Assembly: GCA_903821255.1 (NCBI GenBank)
Contig: CAIJKT010000987.1
Coordinates: 1-10,252, forward strand
DNA from: an uncultured Lentisphaeria bacterium
GTDB lineage: Bacteria > Verrucomicrobiota > Lentisphaeria > Victivallales > Victivallaceae
Direction: 5' to 3'
Length of the DNA: 10,252 nt
The translations under genes and the position numbers were made by a program. Below, in pieces: positions 1-8,105 of this stretch. The notes under the pieces were generated by a model. That model was not told the DNA's origin and made no database searches. It saw nothing but the letters and a program-made list of their open reading frames with translations. The stretch's first letter is position 1. The number at the start of each line of letters is the position of its first letter.

Positions 1-1374
1 GTTGAATATTTCGGGCAGGGCGTGAAAAGCCTGTCCGTGCCGCAGCGCGCGACCATCACCAAGATGGGGGCTGAACTCGGGGTCACTACTTCGATTTTTC
101 CGTCAGATGAAAATACCAAAGCATTCCTCGATGCTCAGAAACGCGGCGGAAAATGGGTTGAACTCAAAGCTGACGCCGATGCCGAATACGACCGTGTGAT
201 CGAGTTGGACCTGGCCGGCGTTGAACCGATGGCCGCGTGTCCTTCCAGTCCGGATAATATCAGGCGGGTCAAGGAACTGGACGGAATCAAAGTCGAGCAG
301 GTGATCATCGGCTCCTGCACCAACAGTTCAGTCAGAGACCTGGCGATTGTCGCCGCTATGCTGAAAGACCGTCATGTCCACGATAAAGTAACATTATCCA
401 TCGCTCCCGGCAGCCGCCAGGTGCTGGAAATGCTTTCGCGCAACGGCATGCTGGGCGATCTGATCGCTGCCGGGGCAAGAGTCCTGGAGAGCGGCTGCGG
501 CCCGTGTATCGGCCAGGGCCAGAGCCCGGCTGACACGACCGTCACGCTGCGTACTTTCAACCGGAATTTCGCCGGACGCACCGGCACCAAAGGCGACCAG
601 GCTTATCTGGTCAGCCCGGAGGTCGCCGCCGCCGCCGCGCTTACCGGAGTATTTACCGACCCGCGTGAACTCGGGATGAAATATCCGGAGATTGCCGAAG
701 TAAAGGAATTCCTGATTAATGACAATATGATCATTCCGCCGCAGTCAGCAGATGCTTCAGTCGAAATCATCCGCAAGCCGACGATCGGCCGGCCGCCGGA
801 AAATACCGCACTGCCGCAGGATATCACGGGAGAAGTTGTAATCAAAGTAGGCGATAAAATCACTACCGACCATATCATGCCTGCCGGGATTCACTTGAAA
901 CTGCGCAGCACTATTCCCGCCTATTCCCAGGTGGTCTTCGAATGTTTCAATGAAGACGGCAAGCCGACTTTCGCCGAACGCGCCGCCGCGGTGCGCGACG
1001 CCGGACGGCACGGCGTCATCGTCGGGCGCGACAGCTACGGACAGGGTTCGTCCCGCGAACATGCCGCCATCTGTCCGATGTTCCTGGGGATCAAGGCGGT
1101 CATTGCTTTCGCCATTGAGCGCATTCATGCCGCCAACCTCGTCAACTTCGGAATTCTGCCGCTGGTTTTTGCCAATCAGGATGACTATGACAAGATCAAG
1201 GAAGAAGACGCCATCCTGATTGAGAATGTCAGGGAGCAACTGGCAGTCGGCAAAACTATCAAAGCCACTGTTCAGAACGCTTCCGGCGGTGAATTTGAAA
1301 TAGAATTGAATCACAAGCTTTCCGAAGAGGACATCAGGCTTATTCTTGCCGGAGGTTCCCTGAACTGTGTCTGA
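1..1374 (+). CDS. acn: Aconitate hydratase (aconitase), C-terminal 457 residues, 5' end outside window
   Basis: Aconitase interconverts citrate and isocitrate through cis-aconitate in the TCA cycle, in the cytoplasm, using a [4Fe-4S] cluster. The reading frame is open from base 1 (VEYFGQGVKS), so the gene begins upstream; the GTG at 22 is internal. In window numbering the three cluster cysteines are visible: C106 in IIGSCTNSS, and C166 and C169 in ESGCGPCIGQG. The C-terminal swivelling domain starts near residue 275 (GEVVIKVGDKITTDHI) and carries the substrate-binding SSRE motif at 350-353 (GQGSSREHAA). The spacing and short linker fit the compact bacterial aconitases of roughly 640 residues better than the roughly 900-residue AcnA type, so about 180 residues are missing. 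A homoaconitase or other isopropylmalate-isomerase relative cannot be fully excluded without the N-terminus. The stop overlaps the start of ung, which suggests translational coupling. Confidence 0.93.
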   Translation, partial: VEYFGQGVKSLSVPQRATITKMGAELGVTTSIFPSDENTKAFLDAQKRGGKWVELKADADAEYDRVIELDLAGVEPMAACPSSPDNIRRVKELDGIKVEQVIIGSCTNSSVRDLAIVAAMLKDRHVHDKVTLSIAPGSRQVLEMLSRNGMLGDLIAAGARVLESGCGPCIGQGQSPADTTVTLRTFNRNFAGRTGTKGDQAYLVSPEVAAAAALTGVFTDPRELGMKYPEIAEVKEFLINDNMIIPPQSADASVEIIRKPTIGRPPENTALPQDITGEVVIKVGDKITTDHIMPAGIHLKLRSTIPAYSQVVFECFNEDGKPTFAERAAAVRDAGRHGVIVGRDSYGQGSSREHAAICPMFLGIKAVIAFAIERIHAANLVNFGILPLVFANQDDYDKIKEEDAILIENVREQLAVGKTIKATVQNASGGEFEIELNHKLSEEDIRLILAGGSLNCV

Positions 1375-2098
1375 CGCGGCAAACAGCGGTTCCGATGATA
1401 TTACGGCGTCATTGCCTGAAGACTGGAAAACTCTGCTGCAAAGCGAGTTTTCCAGCGATTATTTTATCGCGCTTAAAGAGTTTCTTGCTCAGGAAATGAA
1501 AGATCATCAGATATTTCCGCCGAAGGAGAAGATTTTTGCCGCGTTCGGGCTCACGCCTTATGCTAAAGTCAAGGTGCTGCTGCTCGGGCAGGACCCTTAT
1601 CATGATGACGGACAGGCGCACGGACTCTGTTTTTCCGTCATGCCCGGCGTCAGGCTTCCGCCGTCTCTGCGCAATATGTTCAAAGAGCTTGATGCCGATC
1701 TGGGAATTCCCTGTTCAGACAATGGCTGCCTGGAACATTGGGCCAGTCAGGGCGTTCTGCTTTTAAACACGGTGCTTACGGTGCGTGCGCATGAAGCCGC
1801 TTCGCATCAGGGCCGGGGATGGGAAAAATTTACCGATGCGGTCATCCGGGCGGTGAACAACCGTGCCGAACCAGTTGTTTTCGTGTTGTGGGGCGGACAT
1901 GCACAGAAGAAAGCAGCGCTTATTGACAGCAGCAGGCATGTGGTAATTTCCGGTGCGCATCCGTCGCCGCTGTCCGCTTATCGCGGTTTTTTCGGCAGCC
2001 GTCCGTTTTCAAAAATAAATCAATCCCTGATTCAATCCGGATACACCCCGATTGATTGGAGGATTCCAGACAGTCAACCTCAACTATCATTATTTTAA
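1367..2098 (+). CDS. ung: Uracil-DNA glycosylase, family 1
   Basis: Removes uracil from DNA to start base-excision repair. The 243-residue protein carries the family-1 signatures: water-activating loop GQDPYH at 74-79 (catalytic Asp76), the GLCFSV uracil pocket at 86-91, LLLNTVLTV at 131-139 (Asn134 reads uracil) and the DNA-intercalating HPSPLS at 198-203 (His198). The start is GTG at 1367, with GGAGG at 1351-1355 (11 bases upstream) lying inside the aconitase gene; the two genes overlap by 8 bases. The N-terminus is about 12 residues longer than in the E. coli enzyme. The protein ends in QPQLSLF, and the last five residues match the consensus pentapeptide for binding the bacterial sliding clamp (see findings). 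Function is certain from the motifs; the clamp interaction is inference. Confidence 0.96.
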   Translation: MSDAANSGSDDITASLPEDWKTLLQSEFSSDYFIALKEFLAQEMKDHQIFPPKEKIFAAFGLTPYAKVKVLLLGQDPYHDDGQAHGLCFSVMPGVRLPPSLRNMFKELDADLGIPCSDNGCLEHWASQGVLLLNTVLTVRAHEAASHQGRGWEKFTDAVIRAVNNRAEPVVFVLWGGHAQKKAALIDSSRHVVISGAHPSPLSAYRGFFGSRPFSKINQSLIQSGYTPIDWRIPDSQPQLSLF

Positions 2099-2111
2099 GG
2101 ATGAAATAATC

Positions 2112-2636
2112 GTGAGCGGAAAATCTGAAAAATTCATTGATGTCGCCTATGCGCTTGTGAACGCGGCCAGAACGAAAGGTTATCTTGCCGGCCCGGTGAC
2201 TGTGATCGAGGATCTGGCAGAACCCGAAAAGGCGCTTTTTGTGCGGATTGCCGCCGCGGTCATACAGTATGCGGAAAATAAGCCGGACGGGGAACTGAGC
2301 CAGGATGATATCCTCTCGCTGTTTATCTTTGTTTACGCCAAGGCGGGAGAAATGGTCTTTAAATGGCATCATGGCGACAAGAATTTTGCAAATGTGTCGC
2401 TTGACGGCATATTTGTAGGCCAGGTGGCGATGTCCGCCAATGAAAAAATGCTGGCATATTTCTCTGAGTTGAAACTTGCCGAGGATATGGCAGTCGCTTT
2501 CAGCGCATGGAACCAGGACAATCCTGATTATTGCGAAAAAAACTCCGTTCATCCGCTGCTGCCTTTGCTGGAGGGGCTGAAGTGGACCTGGCGGCTGACT
2601 GTAGACATCGCCGCAAAACATCTTTCAATAAATTAA
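2112..2636 (+). CDS. Hypothetical protein, 174 aa, downstream of ung
   Basis: I do not recognise the family. The preferred start is GTG 2112, giving MSGKSEKFIDVAYALV, because AAGG at 2097-2100 lies 11 bases upstream. The frame is open further 5' to a TTG at 2052, but that would overlap the ung coding region by 47 bases and has no ribosome binding site. The protein looks soluble and largely helical, with no signal peptide or clear membrane segment. Alanine-rich helices lie near residues 8-18 and 42-52, an aromatic and hydrophobic stretch (LSLFIFVYAKAGEMVFKWHH) near 69-88, and a Trp-rich C-terminus (LKWTW). It starts 13 bases after the ung stop, so it is probably cotranscribed with aconitase and ung. 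Base composition matches the neighbours. No function is proposed. Confidence 0.8.
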   Translation: MSGKSEKFIDVAYALVNAARTKGYLAGPVTVIEDLAEPEKALFVRIAAAVIQYAENKPDGELSQDDILSLFIFVYAKAGEMVFKWHHGDKNFANVSLDGIFVGQVAMSANEKMLAYFSELKLAEDMAVAFSAWNQDNPDYCEKNSVHPLLPLLEGLKWTWRLTVDIAAKHLSIN

Positions 2637-2645
2637 TTCACTTCA

Positions 2646-2675
2646 TTGGAATATGTGTTTTCTGAAGCATATTAT
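2646..2675 (+). promoter_or_regulatory. Possible sigma70-type promoter for gdhA
   Basis: TTGGAA (2646-2651) and TATTAT (2670-2675) are separated by 18 bases, in the 108-base gap before gdhA. The gap suggests a new transcription unit. The predicted leader would be about 60 bases. Only the hexamers support it, and the organism's promoter consensus is unknown. Confidence 0.3.
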
Positions 2676-2735
2676 CTAATGTTGTTGGCATAATCTGCCG
2701 GATACAGGGACTTACTTTTAACCTTGAAACATTAA

Positions 2736-4088
<1,353 letters not shown>

Positions 4089-4111
4089 GAATCATCTTTA
4101 GTTGCGGAATG

Positions 4112-4145
4112 CTGGCAGTTTGCAGCAGATAACTCAAACTGCCAG
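4112..4145. terminator. Hairpin between convergent genes, probable bidirectional terminator
   Basis: CTGGCAGTTT (4112-4121) pairs perfectly with AAACTGCCAG (4136-4145) across a 14-base loop. It lies 23 bases after the gdhA stop. On the plus strand it is followed by a weak T-rich tract (TAATTTAAGATTTTC); there is no strong T run on either side. The minus-strand frame extending from the acyltransferase-like gene ends within its 3' arm (4134-4136), as expected of a shared terminator between two convergent genes. Confidence 0.55.
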
Positions 4146-4298
4146 TAATTTAAGATTTTCTACTTTAAGCATGCCGCGATACGGTTTTTGTCCGAAGAGA
4201 TCGATATGTTCGGCGAGGAAAAACATCCCTCCTGTACGCAGGCTGCCGCCTGATTCCAGCTCATCAAGCATTGCACGGCGGACGGAGGTGTCGCGCGG
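4134..4298 (-). pseudogene. Cut-off C-terminus of the acyltransferase-like gene, beyond an in-frame TAA
   Basis: Directly after the TAA at 4299-4301, in the same minus-strand frame, 54 sense codons follow to a TGA at 4134-4136. They read PRDTSVRRAMLDELESGG, then RTGGMFFLAEHIDLFG, QKPYRGML and KVENLKLLAV. From memory this is the usual end of this acyltransferase-like family: a Leu-Pro-x-Asp-Thr-Ser motif, a helix, a Gly-Gly strand, and a Phe-Gly with Tyr-Arg end. The TAA stands exactly where the leucine of that motif would be, and TTA (Leu) to TAA is one base change. Codon use matches the upstream gene and no other gene fills this gap. The segment has no ribosome binding site of its own. Confidence 0.7.
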
Positions 4299-5408
4299 TT
4301 AAGTTTCTTGCTTGTCATAATCCCTGCCGAAGAGAAAATAAAATCCGTCAGTGCCGCAGGAAGTCCACGGAATAAGATAAAGCTCCCGCATGAAAGCCGC
4401 CAGATTCGATTCCGGCATGATTTTTTCGTATAGCGGATAAAAAATCCACGAGGCGCAGCCGAATGCCGAGATTTTTTTCTCCGGGAAGTATTTATCAAAG
4501 AATTTCAATCCGTCTTTAAATGACTGTCCGCACACTTCCAATGTCATTCTGCCGCCTTCCGGGATATGCAGTTCCAGCATAATGTCATTGCTGCCGAGTA
4601 CCTGTGTCCATTCTTTCAGATCAAGTTTGATATTGAACGCGGCGGCGGTTCCTTCCGGATTTATCGGCGTGCCAATCACATATTCATCTGTTTTTTTATA
4701 TTTCCCGGTAAACGCGGCGGCGGACGGAGCTTCGTCGTGATTAAGGCAGTAGCCTTCCTGATTACAGGCCAGTTCCCTGGTGCTGATCGCGAGGATTTTT
4801 CCGGTCTTATTATTTTTATAAGCTTCAAAGGCGTATTTGCCTTCAAGCGGCCTGGGCCAGTATTCGAATCTGCCCACCCGGAATATTACCGCATCGGTAT
4901 AAAGCCTGGCCCAGTAAAGCTGTCTGGGGTTTATGCCGTGACGGTTATAGCCGGCCTTGTAAGTGTCATAATATCCGCGGGCTCTGGAACAGATTGCGCC
5001 TGCGTATTCTTCAGGGATGCCCATCTCCTGATATTTCTTTATGGTCAGCGGTAATGCCGCAATCAATACCAGCAGATAGAAGACGGTGCTGTTTTCGCCG
5101 AGAATGTTCTCAAACCACGGCCATTTGGCGAAAGATGGATTGGGATAGAAATACTGGCTCTGATGGCAATGCCAGGCCAGATGCAGCAACTCCGGATTAT
5201 TGACTATCTTCGCAGAGATGTCATCGAGAACCGGCAGCAACGCAGAATCGAGTCCGGTACATTCAAATTTTTCACGATACCCTGCCGGTGCAAGGAACTC
5301 CGGGACTGATGCCGGAAATGAAGCTTCCGATTTGTCCCAGTTCGGTTCAATGGCAGACAGGTATGTTTCTTCAATTTGGAGAGTCGTCAATATATCCCGC
5401 AGTTCCAT
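4299..5408 (-). CDS. Acyltransferase-like protein (DUF5596 plus GNAT-like C-terminal domain), probably truncated by a nonsense codon
   Basis: The 369-residue product resembles proteins annotated as 'acyltransferase domain-containing' with an N-terminal DUF5596 region and a GNAT-like C-terminal domain. No substrate is known to me. Visible family features are the FPASVPEFLAP segment (31-41), LAWHCH (77-82), the LGENSTVFYLLVLIAALP helix (103-120), GIPEEY (130-135), FRVGRFEYWPR (176-186), LDLKEW and HIPEGG (262-267 and 281-286), then a cysteine-tryptophan strand near 318-321 and IMPESNLAAFM (330-340). The start is ATG 5406-5408 with AAGGA at 5419-5423, 10 bases upstream. The stop TAA removes what looks like the last 54 residues (see 4134-4298), so full length would be 424 residues. 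It may be a pseudogene or still make a shortened product. It lies just 3' of the former tRNA-Gly site and converges on gdhA. Confidence 0.75.
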   Translation of the reverse strand: MELRDILTTLQIEETYLSAIEPNWDKSEASFPASVPEFLAPAGYREKFECTGLDSALLPVLDDISAKIVNNPELLHLAWHCHQSQYFYPNPSFAKWPWFENILGENSTVFYLLVLIAALPLTIKKYQEMGIPEEYAGAICSRARGYYDTYKAGYNRHGINPRQLYWARLYTDAVIFRVGRFEYWPRPLEGKYAFEAYKNNKTGKILAISTRELACNQEGYCLNHDEAPSAAAFTGKYKKTDEYVIGTPINPEGTAAAFNIKLDLKEWTQVLGSNDIMLELHIPEGGRMTLEVCGQSFKDGLKFFDKYFPEKKISAFGCASWIFYPLYEKIMPESNLAAFMRELYLIPWTSCGTDGFYFLFGRDYDKQET

Positions 5409-5458
5409 CTGATATGAATCCTTAAAATAAGATTGTTTAATTAAAAAACAAATAATAA

Positions 5459-5477
5459 GTTAATTCAGGTTAATTCA
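5459..5477. repeat. Two 9-bp direct repeats one helical turn apart
   Basis: GTTAATTCA occurs at 5459-5467 and 5469-5477, a 10-bp period. They lie 51-69 bases upstream of the acyltransferase-like start codon, in an AT-rich leader. On the minus strand they overlap a possible weak promoter (TTGAAT, 15 bases, TATTAT). This could be a binding site for a regulator, or chance in AT-rich DNA. Confidence 0.35.
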
Positions 5478-5536
5478 AGCCGCAAGACAAAATAAGGGTT
5501 TTATCGGAAAAAAATCAGGAATGAGGGCAAAAAAAA

Positions 5537-5594
5537 TGGAGCGAGTGAACGGATTCGAACCGTCGACAATCACGTTGGCAACGTGAGGCTCTAC
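5537..5594 (-). other. 3' fragment of tRNA-Gly(GCC), att site of an integrated element
   Basis: Read on the minus strand, the segment gives the D-stem 3' strand GAGC (5588-5591), an anticodon stem TCACG/CGTGA (5582-5586 with 5570-5574) and a loop TTGCCAA with anticodon GCC (5577-5579). A five-base variable loop and a T arm GACGG-TTCGAAT-CCGTT (5548-5564) follow, then the 3' acceptor strand CACTCGC (5541-5547), discriminator T and an encoded CCA (5537-5539). A T and CCA after the acceptor is typical of bacterial tRNA-Gly. The matching 5' acceptor strand (GCGAGTG) and 5' D-stem (GCTC) are absent from 5595 onward. So this is not an intact tRNA but the 3' piece left when an element integrated at the tRNA 3' end. 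A T8 run follows the CCA. Confidence 0.85.
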
Positions 5595-5610
5595 GTACAA
5601 ACCTTTTAAG

Positions 5611-5632
5611 TTGATTGCTTTTTGATTGCTTT
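5611..5632. repeat. Tandem 11-bp direct repeat beside the att site
   Basis: TTGATTGCTTT is present twice in direct tandem (5611-5621, 5622-5632), 17 bases inside the element from the tRNA fragment and 51 bases before the integrase start. The position and repeat length are those expected of arm-type binding sites for a tyrosine integrase or of a directionality factor site. No protein-binding evidence exists in the sequence itself. Confidence 0.5.
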
Positions 5633-5636
5633 TGCA

Positions 5637-5683
5637 TTTTCCAACATCGTAATAAACGTGAAAATTTACAGGATGTTGAAAAA
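5637..5683 (+). promoter_or_regulatory. Inverted repeat enclosing the integrase ribosome binding site
   Basis: TTTTCCAACATC (5637-5648) and GATGTTGAAAAA (5672-5683) are inverted copies matching at 11 of 12 positions, separated by 23 bases. The right arm begins within the Shine-Dalgarno AGGA (5670-5673) and reaches the first base of the integrase ATG. In RNA this could fold and hide the start; in DNA it could be an operator. Confidence 0.4.
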
Positions 5684-7032
5684 TGAAGACAACAGGATTA
5701 GGCTATCTTTTTAAACGAGGGAAAAACGGAAGCAAAGTTAAGGACAGTGAACCAGGAATATACTATTTGCAGTATACAGTCAACGGTTCTAAGAAATTCA
5801 TGTCATTAAAGACTGGCAATAAAGTTATTGCCCAAAAGCGCAGGAAAAAAACTTTATTGCCAGCTTTATTTGTCGATACCAGCGAAAAAGTTATTCTCCA
5901 TGTAGCCGAGGCTCGTAAATTATTAAACAATGTTAAAATCAATTTAGCTGATGTTTGGTCTAAATATGAAAGTTCTGCGAAACGCCCACAATCAAGTCCA
6001 GGAACTTTAGGCAATTATAAACGCATGTGGGAGGGGTTTAAAGAATGGCTGAATGACGAACACCCATGTATAAATACTGTTAATCATATAACCCCTGCTG
6101 TGTCAGAAGAATATTCTGTTTTCCTGTGGAAGAAAAATATCGCTGAAAACACATATAATTATCATCTTCAGGCATTAAATCTTGTGTTGAAAATCGTAAC
6201 AGGAGAATTGCAAACCGCATTTACAGGGATTAGGCGTAAGGTTGGGGAACAGATAAACAGAAAGGATTTTACTCCTGAACAAGTCAATGAAATATTCAAA
6301 GTCTTAGATGATAAAACGTTCAAGATTATGCATAAAGATGAAATGCGGCTTCTGTGTTACGTGTGATTATTCACTGGATTACGATTAATAGATGCAGCAT
6401 TATTGAAATGTGAATCAATAGATTTTAATAAAAATATGTTATCTCTTATCCCTGTAAAAACACGTGGCATTCAACGATGGGTGCATATACCGATTCATCC
6501 TGAGCTTCGTAAGGAATTATTAAAAGTTGATATGAAACAAACTTATGTTATGCCCCATATTGCTGAACGGTATTTGAAAAATCCAACAGGCGTTAAACTT
6601 GATTTTATGTCTATCCTTGATAAAGCTAAATTAACAGATTTTAAAGCAAGGGAAAGGGGGAGGGGAAGACGGCTTTATGGTTATCATTCTTTTCGCCATA
6701 CATTCGCAAGCACGGCGAGTAATTCAGGCAGTGGAATAACTACCCTTGGAGCCTTGCTTGGTGACAACCCACGGACATTGGAAAAATATTATATTAAAGT
6801 TAATGATGAAAACAAAATTAACGCAGTCAATAGTCTTCCGGCTATAGTTATGAATAAAAAGAAAAGTTTAAAAGATAGTATGTTGGACAGGGTTAATGCT
6901 ATAGTCGAATTATTATCTCGTGCGGATGAAACTATGCTGAAACAGGTCGAGTCTATCCTGGGAGTTAAAGTTATATCAAAAAATAGGAAAGCCCACACAC
7001 AATCGCAGCGCGGTATAGTTAATTCCCTGTAA
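5683..7032 (+). pseudogene. int: Tyrosine recombinase (integrase), interrupted by an in-frame TGA
   Basis: The site-specific recombinase expected to integrate and excise the element. ATG 5683 has AGGA at 5670-5673. Residues 1-60 resemble an arm-binding domain, about 95-180 a SAM-like core-binding domain (TLGNYKRMWEGFKEWL), and 195 onward the catalytic domain. Codon 228 is TGA (6364-6366); the same frame continues with LFTGLRLIDAALLK, so the family motif is split from the first 227 residues. Catalytic residues after the stop, in continuous numbering, are Arg234 (TGLR), Lys259 (VKTRG), His335 and Arg338 (HSFRHT), and Tyr369 or Tyr370 (LEKYY). The third conserved histidine, usually LGH, is Asp361 (LGDNP). 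Full length would be 449 codons. Without readthrough neither half is a complete recombinase. A sequencing error or recoding is possible, but other genes here end in TGA normally. Confidence 0.88.
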
Positions 7033-7039
7033 ATGATAA

Positions 7040-7072
7040 AACCCCAGGAGTTAAAATCCTTGGGGTTCTTTT
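7040..7072 (+). terminator. Rho-independent terminator after the integrase
   Basis: AACCCCAGGA (7040-7049) pairs with TCCTTGGGGTT (7057-7067) with one bulged base and a 7-base AT-rich loop, followed by CTTTTG. It begins 7 bases after the integrase stop. A similar hairpin in the opposite orientation lies at 8221-8246. Confidence 0.8.
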
Positions 7073-7112
7073 GTAATGAATCTATATTGGTGTTCTCTAT
7101 TTAAACATCTAT

Positions 7113-7140
7113 TTGTAATGTCTATATAACAAATTATAGT
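7113..7140 (+). promoter_or_regulatory. Promoter candidate for the DUF4238-type gene
   Basis: TTGTAA (7113-7118) and TATAGT (7135-7140) are 16 bases apart, after the integrase terminator and 26 bases before the ATG at 7167. The terminator upstream makes an independent promoter likely. The assignment rests on the hexamers only, in AT-rich DNA. Confidence 0.45.
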
Positions 7141-7166
7141 TGTAACTTAATATTAAGGATTTTAAA

Positions 7167-8105
7167 ATGGCAAAACATCACTATGTGTGGAGAAAATATC
7201 TCAGAGCGTGGGCTAAAGATGAATATATATATTGCTGTCGTAATGGGAATTTTTTTTATACAAACCTAATGAATATAGCTGCAATCAACGATTTTTATAA
7301 ATCAAAAAAGTTAACTATAAAAGAAGTGGAATTTATAGAAGCGCTAATAAAAAGACAATCAGATGAATACTTACAACAACTGAATAATAATTGGTTAAAA
7401 GATTTTACATTTATACATAGAATAAAGCAATTAGCTGATAATAAAGGTATCAATGAACAAAAGTTAAATGCCGCTTATGATAAATATATCCACAATGTAG
7501 AGGAAGAATTACACGCGGAAATTGAGAGTGGGGCAATTAAATATATAGAATCAATTCTAAATGAAGATATTAGTTTTTATAATAATACGGACGATTGTTC
7601 CGAGTTTTTATTTTTTATTTGTATTCAATACATGAGAACTTCAAATATCAAAAATAGAATTATAAACTCATTAAAAGATATAATGAATACTGTACCAGAT
7701 TATTATAAAGATATAAATATTGAAAACATCTGGAGTATTCAAAAAATTATTTGCGCAACAAACGTCTCCTATAATCTTTTCCTAAACAGAAATATTTACA
7801 AGATGATTTTACTTAAACATGAATCCTCAAAAGAGTTTATTACTGGTGATCAGCCTGTCTTCAATACATATGCTGACGGAAAGTCATATGAAGAGGATAT
7901 TGAACACCTAGAATTGTATTATCCTATATCTCCTAAATTAGCGATTCTGATAACTAAAAGATCTAGGTATAATGGAATTACTAGAGTTTATATTAAAGAA
8001 TATGAAGTCAGCCAATATAACCAAATGGTAATTGATCATTCAGATACTCAGATATATGCAACATCTGAAGAAGTATTAAGGGAATGCGGTTTGCCGAAAC
8101 TATGA
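7167..8105 (+). CDS. DUF4238-type protein, 312 aa, function unknown
   Basis: DUF4238 proteins are a widespread family of unknown function, often found in accessory regions. Two hallmarks are visible: an N-terminal His-His-Tyr start (MAKHHYVWRKYLRAW, normally HHYVP followed by a Tyr-Leu-x-x-Phe-type segment), and a later FITGDQPVF (224-232) followed by YYPISPKLAILIT (251-263), equivalent to the family's 'TSDNPV' and 'PLSP' motifs. Between them is a helical, Lys/Asn-rich region. There is no signal peptide or membrane helix. The start is ATG 7167 with AAGGA at 7155-7159. It is flanked by the integrase terminator and its own promoter, so it is expressed apart from int; this is a typical position for cargo, possibly a defence or toxin-like function, which is inference only. 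Very AT-rich codon use suggests recent acquisition. Confidence 0.7.
   Translation: MAKHHYVWRKYLRAWAKDEYIYCCRNGNFFYTNLMNIAAINDFYKSKKLTIKEVEFIEALIKRQSDEYLQQLNNNWLKDFTFIHRIKQLADNKGINEQKLNAAYDKYIHNVEEELHAEIESGAIKYIESILNEDISFYNNTDDCSEFLFFICIQYMRTSNIKNRIINSLKDIMNTVPDYYKDINIENIWSIQKIICATNVSYNLFLNRNIYKMILLKHESSKEFITGDQPVFNTYADGKSYEEDIEHLELYYPISPKLAILITKRSRYNGITRVYIKEYEVSQYNQMVIDHSDTQIYATSEEVLRECGLPKL

Noticed and set aside
757..1314. A 185-codon minus-strand open frame inside the aconitase gene
   Set aside because: It lies wholly within well-conserved aconitase coding sequence and shows no recognisable protein.
2052..2111. An upstream TTG start for the gene after ung
   Set aside because: It would overlap the end of ung by 47 bases without a ribosome binding site, while GTG 2112 has one.
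4160..4498. A 112-codon minus-strand open frame overlapping the acyltransferase-like gene end
   Set aside because: It is in a different frame from the family-like protein and its product is low-complexity Ser/Arg/Pro-rich; the frame of 4134-5408 explains the same DNA better.
4566..5054. A 162-codon plus-strand open frame antisense to the acyltransferase-like gene
   Set aside because: The minus-strand frame matches a known family along its length and has a good ribosome binding site; the antisense frame has neither.
5537..5620. A complete tRNA-Gly gene
   Set aside because: Sequence to the right of 5594 has no strand able to pair with the 3' acceptor or D-stem, so only the 3' part is present.
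5683..7032. Reassignment of TGA to an amino acid in this genome, explaining the integrase stop
   Set aside because: The aconitase and DUF4238-type genes end sensibly at TGA, and no other confident gene contains an in-frame TGA; tryptophan is coded by TGG throughout.
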